This document shows, piece after piece, positions 26,818 to 35,894 of a stretch of DNA of 64,000 nt (positions within the stretch are counted from its first letter, which is position 1; every line of letters begins with the position of its first letter). Below the pieces are notes generated by a model. The model made no database searches and was not told where the DNA came from. It was given only the letters and a program-made list of their open reading frames with translations. This DNA is from Isosphaera sp. Its GTDB lineage: Bacteria > Planctomycetota > Planctomycetia > Gemmatales > Gemmataceae. Both the position numbers and the translations under genes were made by a program. Where the stretch lies: assembly GCA_013822345.1 (NCBI GenBank), contig PNKH01000002.1, forward strand, positions 91,860 through 155,859. Direction: 5' to 3'.

Positions 26818-27729
26818 ATGCAATCCAAAACCGACACGCCATCGGAACAGGCGATCAACCTCCACCAGCTCCGGTACTTCGTCGCGGTCGCCGAGACCGG
26901 CAGCTTCACCCGCGCCGCCGAGCGCGAGGGGGTCACCCAGCCGACCCTCTCCGAGCAGATCCTGCGGCTCGAGGGCAAGGGCAAGGGGATCGGCCGGCGG
27001 CTGTTCGACCGCCTCGGCCGGCGGGTCGTGCTGACCGACGCCGGGCGGGTCCTGCTCGGCCACGCCCAGGCCATCCTGGCCGCCGTCGGGGAGGCCGGGC
27101 GGGCGGTCCGCGACTCGGCCGAGGGCGGCCGGCTCCGGGTCGGGGCGATCCCGACCGTCGCCCCGTTCGTCCTCCCGAAGGCCGTCACCCGGTTCCGCAA
27201 GGACCACCCGGCCGTGCAACTCGAGTTGCGCGAGGACCGGACCGAGCGGCTCCTCGCCGACCTGCTGGCCGGGGAGTTGGACGTCGGGCTGATGGCCCTG
27301 CCGGTGCGGGACGACCGGCTGCACGTCGAGAAGCTGTTCGCCGAGCCGCTGGTGGTCGCCCTGCCGCCGCGGCACCGGCTGGCGGCGAAGGCCGAGGTGC
27401 GGCTGGCCGACGTGGTGGACGAGCCGTTCATCCTGCTGGACGACGTCCACTGCTTCGGGGACCAGGTGCTGAGCCTGTGCCGCCGCGGCGGGCTGGAGCC
27501 GCGGGTGGTGTGCCGGGGGGAGCAGATCGTCACCCTGCTGGCGATGGTGGCCGCCGGGCAGGGGGTGTCGGTGGTGCCGGAGATGGCCGCGGTGGCGGGC
27601 TTCGGGGAGGGGTGCGCGTACCGCCCGCTCGGGAAGCCGGCCCCGACCCGGGCGCTGTGCGCGGTGTGGCACAAGCAGCGGTATCGACCGGCGTCCCTGC
27701 GTGCGTTCGTTGATGTGGTGCGGGCGTAA
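26818..27729 (+). CDS. oxyR: Peroxide-sensing LysR regulator
   Basis: 303 residues. The N-terminal winged helix-turn-helix (INLHQLRYFVAVAETGSFTR, then GVTQPTLSEQILRLE) is LysR type. The effector domain has the OxyR redox pair: C212 and C221 in LLDDVHCFGDQVLSLCRRGG, spaced nine apart as C199/C208 in E. coli. It is therefore likely to activate antioxidant genes on oxidation to a disulfide. Oddity: the helix after the DNA-reading helix reads LEGKGKGIGRRLFDR, about three residues longer than usual (LExELGxRLFxR), from a GGCAAG hexamer repeat. No catalase or peroxiredoxin gene is adjacent. Confidence 0.88.
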   Translation: MQSKTDTPSEQAINLHQLRYFVAVAETGSFTRAAEREGVTQPTLSEQILRLEGKGKGIGRRLFDRLGRRVVLTDAGRVLLGHAQAILAAVGEAGRAVRDSAEGGRLRVGAIPTVAPFVLPKAVTRFRKDHPAVQLELREDRTERLLADLLAGELDVGLMALPVRDDRLHVEKLFAEPLVVALPPRHRLAAKAEVRLADVVDEPFILLDDVHCFGDQVLSLCRRGGLEPRVVCRGEQIVTLLAMVAAGQGVSVVPEMAAVAGFGEGCAYRPLGKPAPTRALCAVWHKQRYRPASLRAFVDVVRA

Positions 27730-27827
27730 CCGCGGCCGGGGGCGTGAGGTCGCGGGCCGAAAATCGTGACCGCGGCTGATATCCACTTCAGTCCCTGGTG
27801 TCAATAGGTTTTCCCCGTTTTTGCAAC

Positions 27828-27856
27828 TTGACAGTCTCTCACATTGTGTGTAGTAC
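27828..27856 (+). promoter_or_regulatory. Promoter upstream of the RTX surface protein
   Basis: TTGACA (27828-27833), 17 bases, TAGTAC (27851-27856), lying in an A/T-rich patch within the otherwise GC-rich 27730-28083 gap. The rest of that 354-base gap has no gene; 28010-28050 is a GC-only stretch. The transcript would carry a long leader of about 220 bases before the ATG at 28084. Confidence 0.55.
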
Positions 27857-28083
27857 TACCCTGCCGGGTAACTCGCTCCCGGCAGGTCTTTCCGGATCAG
27901 ATCACCACGCCCTCGACCCGCCGTGCTGCCGCGGCCGGGGTCTGCCGTCGGGGGCCCCGCGGAACGCCCTGCCGCACGCCCGGCGCGTGTCCCTTATTCG
28001 GTTCGTCGGCCGCGCCGGCCGCGCCGGCCCCGCGGGGCCCGGCCGCGCCGCACACCATTCCCCCGACCGAAGGACGTGGACCC

Positions 28084-29304
28084 ATGTCCCAGCACCCGCG
28101 CGCCCGCGCGCCCCGGCTGGCCCTCCAGCAGCTGGAGGACCGGACCAACCCGGCCGTCGTCGCCCAGTTCCTCACCGACTTCCTGATCGTCACCGGGGAC
28201 GAGGCGGCCAACAACATCGTGATCTCGGCCAACGCGGCCGGGAACCTGGTGGTGACCAACAACGGGGCGGCCGTCGCCATCTCGTCGCCGTTCGGCCCGG
28301 CCACCCGGGCGGCCCTGCGGACGATCTACGTGGACGCCGGGGCCGGGAACGACCGGGTCACCCTGGCCGAGTCGCTGAACAACCGGGCGGACAACGCGAA
28401 CCGGGCCAGCGCCCTGCTGGCCGCCCCGAACGCCACCCTGCTCGGCGGGGCCGGGAACGACATCATCACCCCGCAGACCGGCGGGTTCCAGGGCGGGGTG
28501 ATCGGCAACCCGATCCTCGGGAACGTCGTCCAGCGCGGCGGGACCGGGGACGACACCCTGAACAGCGGGTTCGGCAACGACGCCATGTTCGGGGAGGACG
28601 GGAACGACACCCTGGTCTGGCTCCCCGGCACCCTGCTCGACACGTTCGACGGCGGGGCCGGGAACGACATCGGGCGGATCGTCGGCAACGGCGGGGCCGC
28701 GAACCCGGGCGACGCCTTCCTGCTGGCCGCCAACGGGGACGGGCGGGTCCGGTTCGACCGGACCAACCTCGTCCCGTTCACCGTCTTCATGGACGCGATC
28801 GAGACCGTCGACCTGAAGCCGCAGACCGGGAACGACACCGTCACGGTCAACAACCTGGCCGGGACCGACGTCCTCCGGGTGACGGTCGACGGCGGGCTCG
28901 GGGACGACACCATCAACGGGTCCGGCCAGCTGAGCACGACGGTCCGGCTGATCCTCCAGGGCGGGGCCGGGAACGACACCGTCACCGGCGGGGCCGGGAA
29001 CGACACCCTCACCGGGGCGGCCGGGAACGACACCCTCAACGGCGGGGGCGGGAACGACACCCTGGACGGCGGGGACGGGAACGACAGCCTGAACGGCGGG
29101 GACGGGGCCGACACCCTGCTCGGCGGGGACGGGAACGACACCCTGAGCGGCGGCGGGGCGGACGGGGACGTGGACACGATCCTCGGCGGCCTCGGGGCCG
29201 ATGTCTTCCTGTTCTTCGGCCAGACCGACGTGTTCGCCGACTTCGACGAGACCGAGGGCGACACCCAGCAGACCCCGCCGCCGGGCGCCACGACCGCGGC
29301 GTGA
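28084..29304 (+). CDS. RTX (hemolysin-type) calcium-binding surface protein
   Basis: 406 residues from ATG 28084. The N-terminus RAPRLALQQLEDRTNPA carries the planctomycete surface-protein motif LExxEDRxxPA rather than a normal signal peptide. Residues about 290-370 are consecutive RTX nonapeptides of the type GGAGNDTLT, GGDGNDSLN and GGDGADTLL, which bind Ca2+ and form a beta-roll; scattered earlier copies occur near 105-190. The end (VFLFFGQTDVFADFDETEGD) is the usual domain after RTX repeats. No protease or lipase domain is present. No type I secretion genes are nearby. It is probably a structural or adhesive surface protein. Confidence 0.85.
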   Translation: MSQHPRARAPRLALQQLEDRTNPAVVAQFLTDFLIVTGDEAANNIVISANAAGNLVVTNNGAAVAISSPFGPATRAALRTIYVDAGAGNDRVTLAESLNNRADNANRASALLAAPNATLLGGAGNDIITPQTGGFQGGVIGNPILGNVVQRGGTGDDTLNSGFGNDAMFGEDGNDTLVWLPGTLLDTFDGGAGNDIGRIVGNGGAANPGDAFLLAANGDGRVRFDRTNLVPFTVFMDAIETVDLKPQTGNDTVTVNNLAGTDVLRVTVDGGLGDDTINGSGQLSTTVRLILQGGAGNDTVTGGAGNDTLTGAAGNDTLNGGGGNDTLDGGDGNDSLNGGDGADTLLGGDGNDTLSGGGADGDVDTILGGLGADVFLFFGQTDVFADFDETEGDTQQTPPPGATTAA

Positions 29305-29317
29305 CCGGACGGCGGCA

Positions 29318-29347
29318 GGCGCGCCCGGTGTGCACACCGGGCGCGCC
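29318..29347. terminator. Perfect 30-bp palindrome, probable two-way terminator
   Basis: GGCGCGCCCGGTGTG and its exact reverse complement with no spacer, between the stops of two convergent genes (29304 and 29354). There is no T run on either side. Confidence 0.6.
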
Positions 29348-29353
29348 GGCCAC

Positions 29354-30619
29354 TCACCCCAGCTCGCGGACCGTCTCGCGGTCGTCCAGGACGTGCATCG
29401 GCCGCCGCGCGTGGTCCGGGATCGTCGCCGCCGGGTCGATCCCGAGGTGCCGGTACAGGGTGGCGAGCACGTTCGCCGGGGTGTACGGGGTCCCCTTCGC
29501 CCGCCCGCCGTGGGCGTCCGTCTCGCCGACCACCTGGCCGACCCGGAACCCGCCGCCGGCCACGACCGCGGCGCCCGCCTCCGGCCAGTGATCCCGGCCG
29601 TCCCCGCGGCTGATCCTGGGGGCGCGGCCGAACTCGCCCCACAGCACCACCGCCACGTCCTTGTCGAGCCCGCGGTCGTAGAGGTCGGTGACCAGGGCGT
29701 GAAACCCCCGGTCGAGCTGCGGCAGTTGGTCCTTGTGGTCGACGAAGTTCTTCTCGTGGGTGTCCCAGTCCCCGACCTTGCACGTCACCACCGACACCCC
29801 GGCCTCCACCAGACGCCGGGCCGCCAGGAAGCTCTGGCAGAACTTGCCGTACCGGTCGTGCGCCGCGGCCGGCTCCCGCGACACGTCGAACGCCTCGCGC
29901 GTCTTCGGCGAGGCGATCATTTCGGCCGCCCGGCGGGTGTACTCGTCGACCCCGGCCATCCCGCCGGTGGCGTCGACCTGCCGGCTGAGGTCGTCGAACC
30001 CGGCGAGGAGGCGGCGGCGGTCGGCGAGGGTGTCGAGGGTGACGCCCTTCGGCAGGGTGAGGTTGGCCAGGCCCTCGGCCCGCGGGGCGAACGGCCGGTG
30101 CGCCGGCCCGAGGTACGTCGGGCCCTCGTTGTCGTACAGCCCCGGCGGCTTGTACATGAGGCTGACGTACGGCGGCAGCCCGTCGGTCCGCGGTCGCAGG
30201 TGGCTGACGACGGAGCCGATGACCGGGCGCTTCCCGCGGTCGGGGAAGCCGGTCAGGATGTAGTGCGGGGTGTGGTCGCCGATGTCGACCGACTTGACCC
30301 CGCGGAGGATCGCGATCTTGTCGGCGATGGAGGCGGTCCGCGGCAGGTGCTCGCACACCCGCACCCCGGGGACGTTCGTCGGGATCGGCTTGAACTCGCC
30401 GCGGACCTCGGCCGGGGCGTCCGGCTTCGGGTCGTAGCTGTCGATGTGGGACGCCCCGCCGCGGAGCCAGATCATGATGACCGACTTCGGGCGGGCGGCG
30501 GCCGGCGTCGGGGGCGCGGCCCGGAGGCGGAGGATGTCGGCGAGGGTGAGGCCGGCGAACGCCAGCCCGCCGGCCCGGAGCACGTCCCGCCGCGACGCGG
30601 TTCCGCAGATCGTGAGCAC
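29354..30619 (-). CDS. DUF1501 exported protein
   Basis: 421 residues from ATG 30619 with a twin-arginine signal (SRRDVLRAGGLAFAGLTLA). DUF1501 belongs to the alkaline-phosphatase/sulfatase-like superfamily; features here are SVIMIWLRGGASHIDSYDPK near residue 45, VVLWGEFGRAPRISRGDGRD and DHWPEAGAAVVAGGGF. These proteins are very numerous in planctomycetes and usually pair with DUF1549/PSCyt cytochromes; the reaction is not established. A second DUF1501 gene lies 0.8 kb away and a PSCyt gene 2.9 kb away. Confidence 0.88.
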   Translation of the reverse strand: MLTICGTASRRDVLRAGGLAFAGLTLADILRLRAAPPTPAAARPKSVIMIWLRGGASHIDSYDPKPDAPAEVRGEFKPIPTNVPGVRVCEHLPRTASIADKIAILRGVKSVDIGDHTPHYILTGFPDRGKRPVIGSVVSHLRPRTDGLPPYVSLMYKPPGLYDNEGPTYLGPAHRPFAPRAEGLANLTLPKGVTLDTLADRRRLLAGFDDLSRQVDATGGMAGVDEYTRRAAEMIASPKTREAFDVSREPAAAHDRYGKFCQSFLAARRLVEAGVSVVTCKVGDWDTHEKNFVDHKDQLPQLDRGFHALVTDLYDRGLDKDVAVVLWGEFGRAPRISRGDGRDHWPEAGAAVVAGGGFRVGQVVGETDAHGGRAKGTPYTPANVLATLYRHLGIDPAATIPDHARRPMHVLDDRETVRELG

Positions 30620-30698
30620 GGGTGTCCTCCGGCAAAGGGTGTGAGGGCGGGGTGACCACCGGTTCTACCGCGCCGCGACCGGCCGGGCAACGGCCGAG

Positions 30699-31161
30699 TC
30701 ACGGCGTCGGGGGCGGGGCGAGCACGCCCGCCGGGGTCAGCACGATGATCCCGGCGTACCGGCGGAAGTCCGGCTCGTTGAAGGTGAGGAGGTGGGTGAG
30801 GCCGTGGGCGTGCATGGCGGCGACGAGCCGGGCGTCGTGGGCCGTCTTCCCGACGACCTTGTAGATGGCCATGAGCCGCCTCCACTCGGCGAACACGGCG
30901 GGGGTGTCGGGGAGGGAGTACGGAGAAGTGGGTTTCGAGGAACGCGAACTCGGCGAGCACCTCGGCGGGCGTCCGGCCCCGCCCGTTCTGGGCCGCGGGG
31001 CGGGTGGAGACCACCCAGAACTCGTAGAAGTTCTGCGGCACCATCCAGAGGGCGTCCCCTTGCCGGCTGAGCAGGTCGGTCGCGTCCGACGCGGCGGGGT
31101 GCTGGGGGTGGGTCCGGTCGGCGAACCGGAGCAGGACGTTCGTGTCGAGGAGGACGTTCAT
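30699..31161 (-). pseudogene. PIN-domain (VapC-type) toxin, frameshifted
   Basis: From ATG 31161 the frame reads MNVLLDTNVLLRFADRTHPQ, the first acidic residue and strand of a PIN domain, on through FYEFWVVSTRP. It then leaves frame at a run of four G (30909-30912, + strand). With one G removed it would continue LPPDTPAVFAEWRRLMAIYK and on through TAHDARLVAAMHAHG and HLLTFNEPDFRRYAG, which hold the remaining acidic residues of the family, to the stop at 30699. Intact length would be about 153 residues. It follows the antitoxin by five bases. It is either inactivated or a sequencing error in a short homopolymer. Confidence 0.75.
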
Positions 31162-31166
31162 TCCCC

Positions 31167-31412
31167 TCAGCCTTCGTACATGCTCTCCCGGCTGTCGTCC
31201 ATCGTCGTGGGGCGCACCGGAAGGCTCGCGATCCACGCCCGGAACTCGGCCGACCACCGCTCCAGGTCGGCCTGTGTGGGGGACCGTGGGTACGGGGCCC
31301 GCTTCTCGCGGGCCTCGCGGACGAGCTGCTGGACGTACCGGACGAACCCCTCGGGGAGGCCGGTCAGGTCGAGGAGGACGGGGGTCGGCGGTGGGGTGGT
31401 GTCGGTGCTCAT
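31167..31412 (-). CDS. Putative antitoxin of the PIN toxin
   Basis: 81 residues from ATG 31412: MSTDTTPPPTPVLLDLTGLP then GFVRYVQQLVREAREKR and ERWSAEFRAWIASLPVRP. Small, charged and helical, directly upstream of the PIN gene (five bases apart, same strand), the usual order of a VapBC pair. No recognised DNA-binding fold is visible in the N-terminus, so it may be a non-standard antitoxin type. Called by context. Confidence 0.6.
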   Translation of the reverse strand: MSTDTTPPPTPVLLDLTGLPEGFVRYVQQLVREAREKRAPYPRSPTQADLERWSAEFRAWIASLPVRPTTMDDSRESMYEG

Positions 31413-31443
31413 GGCGCCAGGATACCACGGCCGGCCGGGGCGG

Positions 31444-33411
31444 TCACGCCAGGTCGTTCTCGTCGCGCGGGGCGGGGCCGAAGTCGAGCGTCACGCCCCG
31501 GACGCGGAGGGCGCCGGCCGACGCGCCGGGCGCCTTCCGCTCGACCACGACCGCGACGCCGAGGCCGTTGCCGATCCGGAAGTTCGCCCCCGGGGCGGAC
31601 GACCCGAGGAACTTCTCGACCCGGAACGACCCGTCCTTGCCGAACGCCGGGCGGAACTCGGCCGACGCCAGCTCCTCGACATCCCGCGGGTCCTTGTTCG
31701 GGTCGCGGAACCGGAACAGCACCAGCCGGCAGGCGAAGTGGGCGAGGAACCCCGTCTCGAACTCCTCCGCCGACGCCGCCTCGCCGCACGCCCGGACCGT
31801 GAACGTGTACTGCCCGCCGCGGGCGTTGCGGATCTCCTGCGCCAGCACGCACCGCGCCCCGCCGCCCACCACGACCCCGGCCTCGTCCTTCCGGACGGCC
31901 GGGAGCGGGTCGGCGCGCCAGCCCTTCCGCCGGGCCGGCGGGGCGGGCGGCACCAGCGGCAGCGGCTCGCGGAAGTCGGCGTCGAGGAGGAAGCGCGAGT
32001 CGTAGGGCGGGACGAAGGCGGGGTCGCCGCCCGGCTCGCACCGGGCGGTCGTCGCCGGTGCAGTTCCCAGTGCGGCGGCGACCGGCTCGCCCTTCGTGAG
32101 CGGGTGCGGGCGGTTGGTCTTGTCGACGAACATGCCGCCGGGGTCGATCCCGAGCAGGTGGAAGATCGTCGCCGTCAGGTCGCCGCCGCGGACCGGGTCG
32201 GTCTGCGGGTACGCCCCGTTCTTGTCGCTCGCCCCGACCGCCTGGCCGCCGCGCACCCCCGCCCCCGCCAGCGCGACGCTGAACACGTGCCCCCAGTGGT
32301 CGCGGCCGCCCTGCTTGTTGATCCGCGGCGTCCGCCCGAACTCCCCGGCCACCACCACCAGCGTCTCGTCGAGCAGCCCGCGGTCCGACAGGTCGTCGAG
32401 CAGGGCCGCGAAGGAAACGTCGAACATCGGGCAGAGGGAGTCTTGCAGCCGGTCGGCGTTCTGGGCGTGGGTGTCCCACATCGGGTTGTCCACGGCCGAG
32501 TCGCCCGGGTCGCGCGCCCAGTTGACGTGGACCAGCCGCACCCCGGCCTCGACCAGCCGGCGGGCCAGCAGGCACGACTGCCCCCAGGTGTACCGGCCGT
32601 ACCGGTCGCGGGTCTTCTCCGACTCCCGCGACAGGTCGAACGCCGCCCGGGCCTTCCCGGACGTGACCAGGTCGAACGCGTTCCGCGACAGCCGGTCCCA
32701 CGTCTCGACGGCCTCACCCGCCCACGCCCGGTCGAGCTTGCCGAGCAGGTCGCGGCGGCCGGCGAGGTCGGCGGCCGGGCCGAACCCCTCGATCCGGTAC
32801 TCGGCCGCGGCCGGGTCGCCGACGAACCGGGCCGGCTCCCACGCCTTGCCGAGGAACCCGGCCGTCTGCCCGGCGGGGGTGACGCTGTCGTTCAGCCGCA
32901 TCAGGTCGGGAAGCCAGACCGAGGTGAGGCCGGGCAGCGCGGTGCTCGGCTTCAGCATCTTCACCACCGACCCGAAGTACGGCCAGTCGCTCGGCTTGAT
33001 CTGGCGGGCACTGCCGGGGCCGTACGGGTAGCCGGTGAGGAGCCAGTACCCGCTGACATCGTGGTTGTCGTCGCGGGTCGAGACGGACCGGATGACGGCG
33101 AGCTTGTCGGCCCGGCGGGCGGTCCGCGGCAGGAGTTCGCAGAAGCGGATGCCGGGGACGTTCGTGGCGATCGGCTTGAACGGCCCGCGGATGTCCTCGG
33201 GGGCGTCCGGCTTCGGGTCGAACGTCTCGTGCTGCGGCGGGCCGCCCTGGAGCCACAGGTAGATGACGCTCTTCGCCCGGCCGAACGTCGAGCCGAGGCC
33301 GCGGGCCAGCGGCCGGGGTTCGTCGGCGCGGAGGAGCGGCGGGAGGGCGAGGCCGGCGGCCCCGGCGCGGAGCCAGTCGCGGCGGGAGACCTGGTCGGTG
33401 ACGGAGGGCAC
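31444..33411 (-). CDS. DUF1501 exported protein, long form
   Basis: 655 residues from GTG 33411, chosen because GGAGG lies six bases upstream and the twin-arginine signal SRRDWLRAGAAGLALPPLL then sits at the N-terminus. The DUF1501 core covers about residues 40-440 (SVIYLWLQGGPPQHETFDPK, VAGEFGRTPRINKQGGRDHW). The remaining roughly 200 residues are an extra domain rarely seen in the family, with the strands RNARGGQYTFTVRACGEA and FETGFLAHFACRLVLFRFRD. It is divergent from the PSCyt gene with 86 bases between. A functional partnership with that cytochrome is inferred from how often they are neighbours. Confidence 0.85.
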   Translation of the reverse strand: MPSVTDQVSRRDWLRAGAAGLALPPLLRADEPRPLARGLGSTFGRAKSVIYLWLQGGPPQHETFDPKPDAPEDIRGPFKPIATNVPGIRFCELLPRTARRADKLAVIRSVSTRDDNHDVSGYWLLTGYPYGPGSARQIKPSDWPYFGSVVKMLKPSTALPGLTSVWLPDLMRLNDSVTPAGQTAGFLGKAWEPARFVGDPAAAEYRIEGFGPAADLAGRRDLLGKLDRAWAGEAVETWDRLSRNAFDLVTSGKARAAFDLSRESEKTRDRYGRYTWGQSCLLARRLVEAGVRLVHVNWARDPGDSAVDNPMWDTHAQNADRLQDSLCPMFDVSFAALLDDLSDRGLLDETLVVVAGEFGRTPRINKQGGRDHWGHVFSVALAGAGVRGGQAVGASDKNGAYPQTDPVRGGDLTATIFHLLGIDPGGMFVDKTNRPHPLTKGEPVAAALGTAPATTARCEPGGDPAFVPPYDSRFLLDADFREPLPLVPPAPPARRKGWRADPLPAVRKDEAGVVVGGGARCVLAQEIRNARGGQYTFTVRACGEAASAEEFETGFLAHFACRLVLFRFRDPNKDPRDVEELASAEFRPAFGKDGSFRVEKFLGSSAPGANFRIGNGLGVAVVVERKAPGASAGALRVRGVTLDFGPAPRDENDLA

Positions 33412-33497
33412 GATTCGCCTCCGGGTGGTGGGAGTGTCGCCTATACTAACCGTGCCGCCGGTGACCTCCAATCGATTTCGCCGCCCGAGACCCCACC

Positions 33498-35894
33498 GTG
33501 ACCTACCGGATCGCCTGCGTCCTCCTCCTGCTCGCCGCCGCGCCGGCGGGCGCGGACGACCGCTTCGACACGGTCGTCAAGCCGTTCCTGGCGAAGCATT
33601 GCGTCGGGTGCCACGGCCCGGACATCCAGAAGGGCGACCTCCGCCTCGACACCCTCAAGCCGGGCACCGACAGCGCCGCCTGGAAGGCGGTGATGGACCG
33701 CACCCGGGGCGGCGAGATGCCGCCGCCGAAGCGGCCGCGGCCGGCGAAGGCCGACCTCGCCGCGATGACCGGGTGGGTCGAGGCGGAGCTGACGGCGGCG
33801 GAGAAGGCCCGGCAGGGGAAGGAAGGCCGGGTGGTGCTGCGGCGGCTGAACCGGACCGAGTACGAGAATACGGTGGGCGACCTGCTCGGGCTGCGGGTCG
33901 AGCTGTCGGACATGCTGCCGGAGGACGCGCTCGCCCACGGGTTCGACACCGTCGGCGAGGCGCTGAACATCTCGCCGGTGCATCTGGAGCGCTACCTGGC
34001 CGCCGCCCGCAAGGCCCTCGACGCCGGCCTCGTCAAGACGCCGAAGCCCGAGACGAAGTCCGCGAAGCACGCCTTCTACGACCTCCGGACCGGCAAGACG
34101 GACGCCGACGCCCGGATCAACGCCGAGCAACTCGCCAAGCTGCGAGTGCTGCCCGACGGCACCCAGGTGACGTTCCAGCCGGGGCAGTACGGCCAACCCG
34201 CCCCGGTCGCCCAGAACTTCCGCGCCCTCGCCTCCGGGTACTACCAGGTCACCCTCAAGGGGTACGCGTACCAGACCGACAAGCCGGTCGCGGTCGCACT
34301 GTACCACGTCCCGCGCGGCAGCGTCTTCGGCGCCGACCAGCGGCTGCTCGGCCTGGTCGACTACACGCCGGGCGAGGCGCAGGCCCACACCTACCGCGTC
34401 TGGCTGAACCCCGGCGACGGGCTGCGGACGTTCTGCTTCGGCCTGCCGGCCCTGCCGTTCAACCCGAAGGGGCACGACTTCGCCACGCACAAGGGGCCGG
34501 GGTTCGCGGTCGAGGAGGTCCGGCTCGAAGGCCCGCTGCTGGAGGCGTGGCCGCCGCGCGGGGTGCAGCTGCTGTTCGGGACCGAGGCGGTCCCGCCGAA
34601 GGGGCAGGAGAAGAACCAGTACGCGAAGCGGTCGTTCGTCAGCGCGAACCCGAAGGCGGACGCCGCCCGGCTGCTCCCGGGGTTCCTGTCGGCCGCGTTC
34701 CGACGGCCGGTGTCGGCCGAGAAGGCCGCACCGTACGTCAAGCTGTTCGAGGCGCAGCTCGCCGACGGCGCCACCTACGAGGAGGCGATGCGGGCCGCCG
34801 CGACCGCCGCCCTCTGCTCGCCCGACTTCCTGTTCCTCGTGGAGGCGCCCGGCACGCTCGACGACTACGCCCTCGCCAGCCGGCTGTCGTACTTCCTGAC
34901 CCGCACCGCCCCGGACGCCGAGTTGCTGAAGGGTGCCGCGGCCGGCACCCTGGGCACCCCGGCCGTACTCCGCAAGCAGACCGAACGCCTCCTGAAGCAC
35001 CCCGACGCGAAGCGGTTCCACCACGACTTCACCGACGGCTGGCTCGACCTGCGGAACATCGCCTTCACCAACCCGGACAAGGTCCTCTACCCCGAGTTCG
35101 ACAAGCTGCTGGAGCACTCCATCCTCCAGGAGACGCGGCTGTTCTTCGCCGAGGTGCTGAACAGCAACCTGCCGGCGACCACCTTCGTCGATTCGGACTT
35201 CGCCCTGCTGAACGAGCGGCTCGCGAAGCACTACGGCATCCCGGGCGTCGAGGGCGTCGGGTTCCGCCCGGTACCGCTGAAGCCGGAGTACCACCGCGGC
35301 GGGGTGCTGACGCACGCCAGCGTCCTGAAGGTGTCGGCGAACGGGACCAGCACCTCGCCGGTGGTCCGCGGGGTGTACGTGGTGGAGCGGTTCCTCGGCC
35401 AGACCCCGCCGCCGCCGCCGCCCGGCGTCCCGGCGGTCGAGCCGGACATCCGCGGGGCGAAGACCGTCCGCGAGATCCTCGCCAAGCACCGGTCGACCGA
35501 GACCTGCGCGAGCTGCCACCGCGGGATCGACCCGCCGGGGTTCGCGCTGGAGAGCTTCGACGTGATCGGCGGGTGGCGCGAGAGGTTCCGGGTGCTGCCG
35601 GAGAAGGGGCCGCGGAAGTACGCCCTCGGGCTGCCGGTGGATGCCAGCGGCGAGTGGCCGGACGGGACGAAGTTCTCCGGGTTCGACGAATTCCGGAAGC
35701 AGCTGCTCGCCGACCCGGACCGGTTCGTCGGGTGTTTAACGAAGAAGCTGGTCGCGTTCGGGACGGGTCACGAGGTCGGGGTCGCGGACCGGGCGGAGGT
35801 GGCCGCGATCGTCGCCGAGGTCCGGAAGCGCGGGTACGGGTTCCGCGAGTTGGTCCACGCCGTCGTGCAGAGCGAGCTGTTCCGGAGGAAGTAG
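33498..35894 (+). CDS. PSCyt/DUF1592-type exported cytochrome
   Basis: 798 residues from GTG 33498 with signal peptide ACVLLLLAAAPAGADD. Heme-binding CVGCH lies at residues 35-39 in the planctomycete cytochrome C domain. A DUF1587-like segment follows (VVLRRLNRTEYENTVGDLLG), then DUF1595/1592/1588 regions (FLSAAFRRPVSAEKAAPYVK, YALASRLSYFLTRTAPDAEL, RGGVLTHASVLKVSANGTST), a second CASCH near residue 670 and a DUF1585 end. This domain order is standard for the family. The role is unknown, presumably periplasmic electron transfer with the DUF1501/DUF1552 proteins. A DUF1552 gene follows on the same strand. Confidence 0.88.
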   Translation: MTYRIACVLLLLAAAPAGADDRFDTVVKPFLAKHCVGCHGPDIQKGDLRLDTLKPGTDSAAWKAVMDRTRGGEMPPPKRPRPAKADLAAMTGWVEAELTAAEKARQGKEGRVVLRRLNRTEYENTVGDLLGLRVELSDMLPEDALAHGFDTVGEALNISPVHLERYLAAARKALDAGLVKTPKPETKSAKHAFYDLRTGKTDADARINAEQLAKLRVLPDGTQVTFQPGQYGQPAPVAQNFRALASGYYQVTLKGYAYQTDKPVAVALYHVPRGSVFGADQRLLGLVDYTPGEAQAHTYRVWLNPGDGLRTFCFGLPALPFNPKGHDFATHKGPGFAVEEVRLEGPLLEAWPPRGVQLLFGTEAVPPKGQEKNQYAKRSFVSANPKADAARLLPGFLSAAFRRPVSAEKAAPYVKLFEAQLADGATYEEAMRAAATAALCSPDFLFLVEAPGTLDDYALASRLSYFLTRTAPDAELLKGAAAGTLGTPAVLRKQTERLLKHPDAKRFHHDFTDGWLDLRNIAFTNPDKVLYPEFDKLLEHSILQETRLFFAEVLNSNLPATTFVDSDFALLNERLAKHYGIPGVEGVGFRPVPLKPEYHRGGVLTHASVLKVSANGTSTSPVVRGVYVVERFLGQTPPPPPPGVPAVEPDIRGAKTVREILAKHRSTETCASCHRGIDPPGFALESFDVIGGWRERFRVLPEKGPRKYALGLPVDASGEWPDGTKFSGFDEFRKQLLADPDRFVGCLTKKLVAFGTGHEVGVADRAEVAAIVAEVRKRGYGFRELVHAVVQSELFRRK

